A stretch of 48,363 nucleotides of DNA from Streptomyces hygroscopicus subsp. hygroscopicus (GTDB lineage: Bacteria; Actinomycetota; Actinomycetes; Streptomycetales; Streptomycetaceae): the NCBI RefSeq assembly GCF_001553455.1, contig NZ_BBOX01000158.1, forward strand, positions 1 to 48,363. Direction: 5' to 3'. Under the pieces are notes generated by a model. The model was not told the origin of the DNA, ran no database searches, and worked only from the letters and a program-made list of their open reading frames with translations. Numbering within the stretch: the stretch's first letter is position 1; every line of letters starts with the position of its first letter. The position numbers and the translations under genes were made by a program. Positions 31,875 to 39,188 of this stretch are shown here, piece by piece.

Positions 31875-32186
31875 GGGTCTCGTCCCGGTGCCCGGTCGCC
31901 GTGCGGAGGACCGGCCTGACGGGGAGACCGGGAGCACCGGTCGGCGAACCCGTCCACGGACTTATCCACGAACCCGTCCACGGGGTTTGGCCGCGCCCCG
32001 TCCCACCGTCCGGCCACCAGCCCGATGGGAGGCTCCGGGCAGCGGCGGCGGTTCCTCGGCCCGCCGGGCAGCCGGGGACAGGCCCGGTGGCCCCAAACCG
32101 CTCCGCGAAACGGCACCAGACGCAGGGAAAACGGTGACCGGGAGAGCCCGGAGCCGCAGCCGGGGCCGGGCACACCGGGGCGAAGG
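31875..32186. other. Gene-free stretch with a short direct repeat
   Basis: No supported gene. GAACCCGTCCACGG occurs at 31946-31959 and 31970-31983, separated by a TTATCCACG word that resembles a DnaA box but is isolated. The rest is GC-rich and unremarkable. Confidence 0.5.
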
Positions 32187-32212
32187 GGCGCCTGCCCCCG
32201 GGGGCAGGCGCC
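32187..32212. terminator. Perfect 26-bp palindrome, probable terminator
   Basis: GGCGCCTGCCCCC directly followed by its exact complement (32187-32199 and 32200-32212). It lies downstream of the CHMI gene, though 312 bp after the stop, and before the hydrolase gene. A repeated CGCCGCAGGGCTGG word follows (about 32209 and 32230). Confidence 0.5.
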
Positions 32213-32325
32213 GCAGGGCTGGGGGCCTCGCGCCGCAGGGCTGGTGTACCGGCGCTCGAGCGCGGCACAGGAGGCTGTGAGGACAGTCGGGGCACCCGCC
32301 CCGCCGTCCTCGAACGGAGTCGACC

Positions 32326-33291
32326 ATGGCCTATACGCTCGACCCCGAACTCGCCGCGGTGCTGCGGGCGCTCGCCGGGCGGAGCGGCCCCACTCCTCCC
32401 CCACCCAAGCGCGACGACTGGCGGGCGCTGCGCGCCCGGGGCACGGCCTCCATGGAGTGGATGGCCTCCCAGCTCCCGGCCTTTCCCTCCGGCTACCCCC
32501 TGGTGAAGGCGGCCTCGCACACCGTGCGGTCCCGGGGCGGGGCGGAGATCCTCGTCCGCTGGTACGAGAAGGCCGATTCCGCGCCGGGTTCCGCGGTCGT
32601 CTTCGCCCACGGCGGAGGGATGGTCTCCGGCGGTGTCGACCTCTACGACTCCGTCGTCGCCGGGTACGTCGAGGCGACCGGGGTGCCGTTCCTGTCGGTG
32701 GACTACCGCCTGGCTCCCGACGGGGCGACCGGCACCGGCCCGGTCGAGGACGTGTTCGCCGCGCTGGCCTGGTTGCGCGACCGGTCGGCTGAGTTCGGGG
32801 TCGATCCCCGGCGCATCGCCGTCATGGGGGACAGCGCCGGGGGCGGACTCGCCGCGGGCACGGCGGTCCTCGCCCGCGACCGGGGGGTTCCGCTCGCCCG
32901 CCACATCCTGCTGTATCCCATGCTCGACGACCGCAACCTCGCCCCGGACCCACGGCTGCTGCCCTATGTGGCCTGGACCTGGGACGACAACTGGACCGGC
33001 TGGCACGCCCTGCTCGGCGGGGCGTTCGGCACCGACGACGTCCCGCCGGCGGCGGCCCCGGCCCGCGTCGCCTCCGTCGAGGGCCTGGCGCCCGCCTATG
33101 TCGAGGTCGGCGAGCTGGACATCTTCCGCGCCGAGGCCGTTGTGCACGCCCAGCGGCTCGCCGGCGCGGGCATCCCCGTCGAACTGCACGTCCGCGGCGG
33201 GGCCGTCCACGAGTTCGATCGTCTCGCCCCCGCCTCGGTGCTGGCGCGCCGGGCCATGGAGGACCGAGGGCGGGTGATCTCCTCGTTGTGA
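32326..33291 (+). CDS. Alpha/beta hydrolase of the hormone-sensitive lipase family
   Basis: A 321-residue esterase-type enzyme. The oxyanion-hole motif HGGG is at 95-98, the nucleophile elbow GDSAGG has Ser170, and the triad is completed by Asp265 (GELDIF) and His295 (AVHEFD), in the order and spacing of HSL/bacterial lipase family IV. An N-terminal cap of about 60 residues precedes the core. There is no signal peptide, so it should act in the cytoplasm on small acyl esters. The ATG follows CGGAG by 7 nt. It is monocistronic; a long repeat-bearing region follows. The natural substrate is unknown. Confidence 0.92.
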   Translation: MAYTLDPELAAVLRALAGRSGPTPPPPKRDDWRALRARGTASMEWMASQLPAFPSGYPLVKAASHTVRSRGGAEILVRWYEKADSAPGSAVVFAHGGGMVSGGVDLYDSVVAGYVEATGVPFLSVDYRLAPDGATGTGPVEDVFAALAWLRDRSAEFGVDPRRIAVMGDSAGGGLAAGTAVLARDRGVPLARHILLYPMLDDRNLAPDPRLLPYVAWTWDDNWTGWHALLGGAFGTDDVPPAAAPARVASVEGLAPAYVEVGELDIFRAEAVVHAQRLAGAGIPVELHVRGGAVHEFDRLAPASVLARRAMEDRGRVISSL

Positions 33292-33474
33292 CCGGCCATC
33301 CAGGACGCGCCGCCTGACGGATCGTCATGACACGCGGTCCGCTCGTTCCCCCGCGCCGGTTCGCCGGGGCCGCGGCGCTCGCGCGCAGCGAACCGGTGAC
33401 CGCCCCGGCAGCCGGGGTGAGGGCGTGGTCGGCCATGCGCACCAGCAGGATGCGGCGCACCGGTGCGGACGGAT

Positions 33475-33700
33475 GCCCTCCGGGGCCGGGCCAGGCCCGG
33501 GCCGGGGCCAAGGCCCGAGGCCCGAGGCCCGAGGCCGGGCCCGGGGTCAAGGCCAGGGCCAGGCCCGAGGCCGGGCCCGGGGCCGGGCCCGAGGCCAGGG
33601 CCGGGGCCAGGGCCAGGGCCAGGCCTGGAGCCAAGGCCAGTCCCGGGGCCGGGCCCGAGGCCAGGCCACGGCCAAGGCCGGGGCCACGCCCGGCCTGGTC
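33475..33700. repeat. Hexanucleotide-based GGCC repeat tract in a 767-bp gene-free stretch
   Basis: Between the hydrolase stop (33291) and the GlsB-like start (34059) no gene is supported. Bases 33475-33700 are made of 6-bp-period words (GGCCAG, GGCCGG, GGCCGA, CCCGAG). All frames give dipeptide repeats such as Gly-Pro/Arg-Pro. The flanks (33292-33474 and 33701-34058) show no features that I recognise. Confidence 0.8.
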
Positions 33701-34058
33701 GGCAACGGTGGGTGTCGCCCCTCTGGCCGTGGCCCGCTGGGAGGGCAGCTGGGCACCGCCCGGGCCCTGCGGTGTTCCGCGGGGAGCTGCCCTTCACCCC
33801 CGACGACACCGCTACGGACATCGCTCCCGGGAAGACCACGCGGCCGTCCCGTGAGCCGCCCGTCCCCGCCATCGGCTGATCCCCTCGCCAGGTGGCGGTC
33901 CGCAAGGCCGGAGCCCCGGCTCCCGCCCTGCGGACCCGCGGACCGGCCGACAGGCATGGCATGCCGCACCCCGGGCATCCGAAGATCAAACCGGCCGGCA
34001 ACCGCCACCGGCCGAGCGGCGTCTTCCATGACGCCTGTACAACGAAGGGAACGCCAAC

Positions 34059-34325
34059 GTGAGTATCGTGAGCTGGATCATCCTCGGCCTGCTCGCCGGG
34101 GTCATTGCCAAGATCATTCTGCCGGGACGTGACCCCGGCGGGCTGATCGGCACCACGCTCATCGGCATCGCGGGGGCGTTCGTGGGCGGGTGGATCTCCG
34201 CGAAGTTCTTCGACCGACCGGTCCAGAAGGAGTTCTTCGACCTCACCACCTGGGGCGCGGCCATCGGCGGCTCCTTCGTCCTGCTGGTCGTGTACCGGAT
34301 CCTGTTCGGCCACTCACGGGACTGA
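34059..34325 (+). CDS. GlsB/YeaQ/YmgE-family small membrane protein
   Basis: An 88-residue protein with about three membrane helices and the transglycosylase-associated family pattern: IILGLLAGVIAKIILPGRDPGGLIGTTLIGIAGAFVGGW (residues 7-45) with its LPGRDPGG turn, then GAAIGGSFVLLVVYRIL. Members are general-stress-induced inner-membrane proteins of unknown mechanism. The GTG start at 34059 is preceded by GAAGGGA with 8-nt spacing. It is a single gene with its own leader, between a repeat-rich region and a convergent regulator. Confidence 0.9.
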   Translation: MSIVSWIILGLLAGVIAKIILPGRDPGGLIGTTLIGIAGAFVGGWISAKFFDRPVQKEFFDLTTWGAAIGGSFVLLVVYRILFGHSRD

Positions 34326-34387
34326 CGGCGCGGCCCCCGCGGCAACGCCCCGGACCCCGCCCCGCGCCTTGGCCGGACGCCGGGCCG

Positions 34388-35200
34388 TCAGGGTACTGCC
34401 GCGCCCGCCAGCCCGCGGAGGGTACGGGCGGACGGGGACCCGGGGTCGGCTGTGATCAGGACCACCTCCTGGTCGTCCTCGGGGACCAGCAGCACATCGC
34501 AGTTGAGCCGGAGCGGCCCGGCCACCGGGTGCTCGACGGTTTTGGTCCGGTGCCCCGGCGCGTGGACCGGACGCTCCTCCCAGATCTGCCGGAACTCCTC
34601 ACTGCCCGCGCGCAGCTCGCCCAGCAGCCCGGCGAGCGCGGCGTCGTGCGGGTAGCGGTCGGCGGCCCGGCGCAGCCGCGCGACCACGACGTGTCCGAAC
34701 TCCTCGGCACTGGAGCTCTCATAGGCGTGGCCCTGACCCAGGAAACGACGGCGGGCGAGGTTGGGGTGCCGCCCGAGGTCGTCGCCGAGCAGCGCCTGCG
34801 CCAGCGGGTTCCAGGCGACCACGTCATAGGCGGCGTCGGTGACGATCGCCCCGGTGTCGGGCAGCCGCCGCAGCAACTGGGCCACCTGCGGGCGGACCCG
34901 CCGCTCCGCCCGGACATCGGGAGGCGCGCTCGTCCCCGCGAGCCGGAACAGATGGCTGCGCTCGGCGGGCGCGAGCCGCAGTGCCCGCGCCAGCCCGTCC
35001 AGGATGCGCGGCGAGGGCCGGGGTCCCCTGGCCTGTTCGAGGCGGACGTAGTAGTCGACCGACATATGGGCCAGCTCCGCGACCTCCTCCCGCCGCAGAC
35101 CCGGCGTACGGCGGTGGGGGTCGTCGGGCAGACCGAGGTCCTGGGGGCGCAGCCGCTCGCGGCGGTCCCGCAGGAAGCGGGCCAGCTCCTGCCTCGCCAT
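34388..35200 (-). CDS. XRE-family regulator with MmyB-like ligand-binding domain
   Basis: A 270-residue regulator: HTH at residues about 5-75 (RRTPGLRREEVAELAHMSVDYYVRLEQARGPRPSPRILDGLARAL), then a PAS-like MmyB domain at about 100-268 (DAAYDVVAWNPLAQALLG, RHPNLARRRFL and FRQIWEERPVHAPGHRTKTVEHPVAGPLRLNCD). The MmyB domain is thought to bind a hydrophobic ligand such as a fatty acid. It is divergent from an SDR gene; this regulator-SDR pairing is very common in Streptomyces and suggests control of the SDR. The ATG at 35200 is preceded by AAGGAGG plus a tandem array of 13-bp purine-rich repeats in the leader. Confidence 0.92.
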   Translation of the reverse strand: MARQELARFLRDRRERLRPQDLGLPDDPHRRTPGLRREEVAELAHMSVDYYVRLEQARGPRPSPRILDGLARALRLAPAERSHLFRLAGTSAPPDVRAERRVRPQVAQLLRRLPDTGAIVTDAAYDVVAWNPLAQALLGDDLGRHPNLARRRFLGQGHAYESSSAEEFGHVVVARLRRAADRYPHDAALAGLLGELRAGSEEFRQIWEERPVHAPGHRTKTVEHPVAGPLRLNCDVLLVPEDDQEVVLITADPGSPSARTLRGLAGAAVP

Positions 35201-35202
35201 GC

Positions 35203-35270
35203 TGCCTCCTTGGGTTCTCCTTCGGTTGCTTCCCCCGGCTGCTTCCCTCGGCTGTTTCCTCCGGCTGCCT
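35203..35270 (-). repeat. Five tandem 13-bp purine-rich units in the XRE leader
   Basis: Read on the minus strand, units of the type CAGCCGAGGGAAG repeat with 13-bp period (CAGCCGGAGGAAA, CAGCCGAGGGAAG, CAGCCGGGGGAAG, CAACCGAAGGAGA, ACCCAAGGAGGCA). They end at the true Shine-Dalgarno just before the ATG at 35200, so each unit resembles a ribosome-binding site. Confidence 0.75.
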
Positions 35271-35322
35271 GGTACAGCTTGTCCCTGGCGGGGGCGTCAG
35301 GGGACGGGGAATCGTTGCTGTC

Positions 35323-36039
35323 ATGAACGATCGCACAGCACTGGTCACCGGTGCCAACAAGGGCATCGGCAAGGAAATCGCCCGCCAGCTCGTCGCCGAG
35401 GGCCTGACCGTCCACGTGGGTTCCCGCGACGCCGAACGGGGGCGGCGGGCCGTCCAGGAGATCGGCGGCGGCGCCCGGCTCCTGGTGCTCGACGTGACCG
35501 ACGCCGACAGCGTCGCCACGGCCGCGGCACAGGTGGAACGGCTGGACGTCCTGGTCAACAACGCGGGCATCATGGTGGACGGCCGTACGGCGCCGGAGGC
35601 GGACCTGGACGGCTTCCGCCGGACCTATGAGACCAACCTCTTCGGCGTCCTCGCCGTCACCAACGCCTTTCTGCCGGCCCTGCGCCGCTCGGCGGCGCCC
35701 CGGATCGTCAATGTCTCCAGCGGCACCGGCTCGCTGACCTGGAGCGCGGACCCGGGCCACCAGTTCGCCGTCTCCGCCGGAGCGGGTGCGGCCTACCGCT
35801 CGTCCAAGACCGCCCTGAACGCCCTCACCCTGTTCTACGCCCAGACCCTGGCTCCGGAAGGGTTCAAGGTCAACGCCCTGGCCCCCGGGCTGCGGTCCAC
35901 CGATCTGAACGCCCGCGCCGCCGCGAGCGACGGGGACCCGGCCGAGGGCGCGGCGGGCGCGGTCCGGCTGGCGCTCCTCCCGGACACCGGGCCCACCGGC
36001 GGGTTCTTCTCCTGGGACGGCACACCGGCGGCCTGGTAG
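35323..36039 (+). CDS. Short-chain dehydrogenase/reductase
   Basis: A 238-residue NAD(P)-dependent oxidoreductase of the classical SDR type. The cofactor motif TGANKGIGKEIA spans residues 9-20, NNAG is at 79-82, and the catalytic residues are Asn105, Ser132/133, Tyr158 and Lys162 (YRSSK). Arg35 after the second strand hints at NADP preference. The closest described type is the carbonyl reductase-like SDRs paired with MmyB-type XRE regulators. The ATG at 35323 follows GGGGA. The C-terminus ends with FFSWDGTPAAW, usual for this subgroup, and repeat DNA follows directly after the stop. Confidence 0.93.
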   Translation: MNDRTALVTGANKGIGKEIARQLVAEGLTVHVGSRDAERGRRAVQEIGGGARLLVLDVTDADSVATAAAQVERLDVLVNNAGIMVDGRTAPEADLDGFRRTYETNLFGVLAVTNAFLPALRRSAAPRIVNVSSGTGSLTWSADPGHQFAVSAGAGAAYRSSKTALNALTLFYAQTLAPEGFKVNALAPGLRSTDLNARAAASDGDPAEGAAGAVRLALLPDTGPTGGFFSWDGTPAAW

Positions 36040-36115
36040 CGCCAGGCGTCCCGCGGCCCGGTAGCGCCGGGCATCCGGCGGCCCGGTAACACCAAGCGTC
36101 CCGCGGCCCGGCGCG
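36037..36115. repeat. About 30-bp tandem repeat after the SDR stop
   Basis: GGTAGCGCCAGGCGTCCCGCGGCCC-type units occur almost three times (starting at about 36037, 36060 and 36086), with lengths of 23-30 bp. The block lies between the convergent SDR and exporter genes. No separate terminator is recognisable. Confidence 0.65.
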
Positions 36116-36159
36116 GGCCTCCACCCTGGTGTCCGTCCCCGCCCGCTCCCGCCGACCGG

Positions 36160-37767
36160 TCAGTCGGCGGAGAGCTGGGTGTTCGGCACCCGCCAGGCGG
36201 CGATGACGAAGGCGAGCAGGGCCACCGCGGCGCCGGTGAGGAAGACCACGCGCATGGCGCTGACGTATCCCTCCAGGAACGGCTGCGCCACGCCCGGGTC
36301 GAGGTGGCGGAGGAAGGCGGAGTCCTCCAGGTTCACCCCGCCGTCGGCCCGCAGGACGCCCTTCAGCGCGTCGGCGTTCGCCGGTTCCTCGGCGAGCCGG
36401 CGGAACGACGCCTCGTGGAAGGCGGCGGCCACGCGTTCGCTGATCCGCGTCCCGGCCAGGGAGAAGAGGATGGACAGGAAGGCGGCGGCGCCCACCGTGC
36501 CGCCGTTGGAGCGGAAGAAGTTCACCGACGCGGTGGCCGCCCCCATGTCCCGGCGGGGCACGTCGGACTGGGACAGGGTGGTGATCGTCTGCATCGACGC
36601 GCCGAGGCCCGCGCCCATGAACACCATGCCGATGGCGACGTACCACAGCGGGCTGTCGTCCCTCAGCGTGGCGAACACCAGCATGGCGGCGGTGAGCGAG
36701 CCGACGCCCGCGACCAGGTGGACCTTGAACCGGCCGGTCCGGGACATCAGCCGGCCCACCACCAGGGTCACCGTCACGTTCGCCGCCACGGTGGGCAGCG
36801 TGGCCAGGCCCGCCCCCATCGGGCTCATGCCCTTGGCCAGCTGGAGGTAGAGCGGAAGCGTGGTCATGGCGCCGAACATGGCGATGCCGACGGTGAAGTG
36901 CAGCACCGTGCCCAGCCGGAACGCCCGGATGCGGAACAGCCTGACCGGCAGCAGCGCGGCGTCCCCCATCCGCCGCTCCAGCAGCACGAAGCAGACCAGG
37001 CCGACCAGCCCGACCACGTACATCACCAGCGCCTGGGGCGAGCCCCAGCCCCAGCTGCGCCCCTGTTCGGCGACGACCAGCAGCGGCACGATCCCGACCG
37101 CGAGGGTCAGCGCCCCGCCGTAGTCCAGCCGGTGCCGTACGGGCTGGTGGGGTACGTGCAGCACGCGGAGGATCACCACGATGGCCAGGGCCGCCAGCGG
37201 TACGTTGACCAGGAAGATCCAGCGCCATCCGGCGATCCCCAGCAGACTGGCGCGCTCGGCGAACACCCCGCCCACCAGCGGGCCGACCACACTGGAGGCG
37301 GCGAACACCGCCGTGATGTAGCCCTGGTAGCGGCCGCGCTCCCGGGGCGAGGTGATGTCCGCGATGATCGTCATGGCGAGGGACATCAGCCCGCCGCCGC
37401 CGAGGCCCTGGACCGCCCGGAAGGCCGCGAGCTGGTGGATCGAGGTGGCGAATCCGCACAGCAGCGATCCGAAGGTGAACAGCACGATCGCGCACAGATA
37501 GACCGGCCGTCGGCCGTAGATGTCGGAGAGCTTCCCGTACAGCGGGGTGACGATGGTGCCGGTGACCAGATAGGCGGTGGTCACCCACGCCTGGGCGGTG
37601 AGTCCGTGCAGATCGTCGGCGATGGTGCGCAGCGCCGAGGAGACCACGGTCTGGTCGAGCGCGGCGAGGAACATGCCGAGCACCAGCCCGGACAGCACGG
37701 TGACGACCTGACGGTGAGTCAGCCGGGTGGGGGCCTCGGGCTCGGTGGTGGTGGATGAGGACGGCAT
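36160..37767 (-). CDS. MFS multidrug exporter, DHA2 (EmrB/QacA) family
   Basis: A 535-residue, 14-helix proton antiporter. DHA2 signatures are present: LDQTVVSSALRTIADDL in helix 1 (residues about 37-53), GKLSDIYGRRPVY (about 78-90), the GGGGLMSLAMTIIADITSPRERGRYQG motif (about 122-148) and GPLVGGVFAE motif C (about 161-170). It should expel amphipathic compounds or conjugates. It is the last gene of a minus-strand group with a UDP-sugar dehydrogenase and a UGT-type glycosyltransferase. The 131-bp spacer before it carries a strong hairpin, so its expression may be separately tuned. The ATG at 37767 matches the family N-terminus. Confidence 0.93.
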   Translation of the reverse strand: MPSSSTTTEPEAPTRLTHRQVVTVLSGLVLGMFLAALDQTVVSSALRTIADDLHGLTAQAWVTTAYLVTGTIVTPLYGKLSDIYGRRPVYLCAIVLFTFGSLLCGFATSIHQLAAFRAVQGLGGGGLMSLAMTIIADITSPRERGRYQGYITAVFAASSVVGPLVGGVFAERASLLGIAGWRWIFLVNVPLAALAIVVILRVLHVPHQPVRHRLDYGGALTLAVGIVPLLVVAEQGRSWGWGSPQALVMYVVGLVGLVCFVLLERRMGDAALLPVRLFRIRAFRLGTVLHFTVGIAMFGAMTTLPLYLQLAKGMSPMGAGLATLPTVAANVTVTLVVGRLMSRTGRFKVHLVAGVGSLTAAMLVFATLRDDSPLWYVAIGMVFMGAGLGASMQTITTLSQSDVPRRDMGAATASVNFFRSNGGTVGAAAFLSILFSLAGTRISERVAAAFHEASFRRLAEEPANADALKGVLRADGGVNLEDSAFLRHLDPGVAQPFLEGYVSAMRVVFLTGAAVALLAFVIAAWRVPNTQLSAD

Positions 37768-37824
37768 ACGTACCTGCGAACCTTTTCTGCCGCGCGGGGG
37801 ACCGGGGAGAGCGGGGGGAGAGCG

Positions 37825-37850
37825 GAGCCCGGGCGCGGCGGCCCGGGCTC
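37825..37850 (-). other. Intra-operon hairpin with nearby direct repeat
   Basis: GAGCCCGGG-8nt-CCCGGGCTC forms a perfect 9-bp stem in the 131-bp spacer between the glycosyltransferase and exporter genes. A CCGGGCTCCGGGAACGGG word is also repeated at about 37843 and 37879. It may be a partial terminator, a processing site or a messenger stabiliser. Confidence 0.45.
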
Positions 37851-37898
37851 CGGGAACGGGGCGCCCGGGCGCGGGGCGCCGGGCTCCGGGAACGGGTG

Positions 37899-39134
37899 CT
37901 ACCCGGCGATCTTCTCCAGGTCGGGGACGGCGCTGCCGATCTCCGGCAGTGCCAGCATCTCCAGCCGCGCCCGGCGGGCAGTGGCCCGGATGCCGTCATC
38001 GGCCAGCACCTCACGGCAGACGGCGACGATGCCGTCCGGTGTGGTGTCGGTGATGTGCCGGCCGAGACCGAGCTCCTGGACCCGCTGTGCGTTGCCGGGC
38101 TGGTCGCCGAACTGGGGAAGCACCGCCATCGGGGTCGCGGTGCGCATCGCCTCGCGGATGCTGTTGAAGCCGCCGTGGGTCAGGAAGAGGTCCACGGATT
38201 CCAGCAGCAGGGGCTGCGGCAGCCGATCGGTCAGGCGCACATGGGAGGGCACCCCGTCGGTGTCCACGGGGATGCCCGAGGTGGCGAGGACGACGGTGCA
38301 GTCCTCCAGCCGCGACACCGCTTGGACCATGGCGCGCAGTGTGTCCTCCGGATCCGGCATCGGCAGCGGCGTGGCGGCGGCGCCCGCGTCCTGTGCCTGG
38401 TCGCGGAGCATGGGGATCGCGGTGCCGATGGCGGCGAACACCAGCGGCCGGTCGGTGGGCAGTTCGGCGACCCAGCGCGGCAGCGAGGCACCGCGGTCCA
38501 CGTCCACCGTCTGCCGGTAGGACCAGGACGCCGGCAGGTACTTGGCGAAGGTGAAGGCCGGCGGTACGTAGTCGATGCGCCCGTGCGGAACGAGCGAGCC
38601 CGGGTCGTCGGAGGTGGCCACTCCGTGCCGCTCCCGCAGGACGTTGAGGCCCGGCAGCAGCACGGCCGGGTCGTAGGAGTTGGCGCTCCCGGACGGGGTG
38701 GACAACTGGGGTACGCCGAGGCTTTCGGCGACGACACAGGAGCCGAGGTCCATGCCGTCGCGCAGGATGAGGTCGGGGCGGAAGTCGCGTGCCGCGGGGA
38801 GCAGCGCGTCCAGGAGCGTCGAGGCCATCGGGCCGGACATCACCTTGGTGAGGACGCGCGACAGGAGCTCCTGGCGCTCCTGCTCGTCCATGGCGTTCAG
38901 GTCCGGCGGACCGTCCGGGCCGGCCTCCTCGGCCATCGCGGAGCCGAGGAATGTTCCGGGGTTGAGGTCGTCGAAGCCCGCGGTCACCCGCACATCGTCC
39001 CGTTCGAAGACCGGGGCGAGGGTGGGGGTGGTGACCACCAGCACCTCATGGCCGGCCGCCGCGAGGGCGCGGGCCAGAGGGAGCTGGGCGCGGCCGTGGG
39101 AGGGGCTGCCGAGCGTGGTGAACAGAACCCGCAA
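37899..39134 (-). CDS. UGT/MGT-type GT1 glycosyltransferase
   Basis: A 411-residue GT-B enzyme of the macrolide glycosyltransferase/UGT family. The N-terminal acceptor domain begins MRVLFTTLGSPSHGRAQLPL, with the catalytic base His13. The C-terminal donor domain has LTHGGFNSIREAM (HGG at 320-322) and FGDQPGNAQ (Asp344-Gln345), the pair that contacts the sugar hydroxyls. It transfers a sugar from a UDP- or TDP-donor to a hydrophobic acceptor. The gene immediately upstream makes UDP-glucuronate, so glucuronic acid is a plausible donor (inference). The start is a TTG at 39134; the spacer to the dehydrogenase gene is 54 bp. Hexose transfer, as in macrolide inactivation, is the alternative. Confidence 0.85.
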   Translation of the reverse strand: MRVLFTTLGSPSHGRAQLPLARALAAAGHEVLVVTTPTLAPVFERDDVRVTAGFDDLNPGTFLGSAMAEEAGPDGPPDLNAMDEQERQELLSRVLTKVMSGPMASTLLDALLPAARDFRPDLILRDGMDLGSCVVAESLGVPQLSTPSGSANSYDPAVLLPGLNVLRERHGVATSDDPGSLVPHGRIDYVPPAFTFAKYLPASWSYRQTVDVDRGASLPRWVAELPTDRPLVFAAIGTAIPMLRDQAQDAGAAATPLPMPDPEDTLRAMVQAVSRLEDCTVVLATSGIPVDTDGVPSHVRLTDRLPQPLLLESVDLFLTHGGFNSIREAMRTATPMAVLPQFGDQPGNAQRVQELGLGRHITDTTPDGIVAVCREVLADDGIRATARRARLEMLALPEIGSAVPDLEKIAG

Positions 39135-39188
39135 CGCAGGGGCCTTTCTGTGGAAGGTTCTCGTACGGCGAGGAAGGGGCGGGTCCGG

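Noticed and set aside
31962..31970. DnaA box suggesting a replication origin
   Set aside because: A single TTATCCACG inside a 24-bp direct repeat, with no cluster of boxes and no dnaA, dnaN or other origin genes.
33463..33879. Gly-Pro/Arg-Pro-rich protein gene
   Set aside because: All six frames through the hexanucleotide tract look alike, there is no ribosome site, and the ends have no coding bias or recognisable domain.
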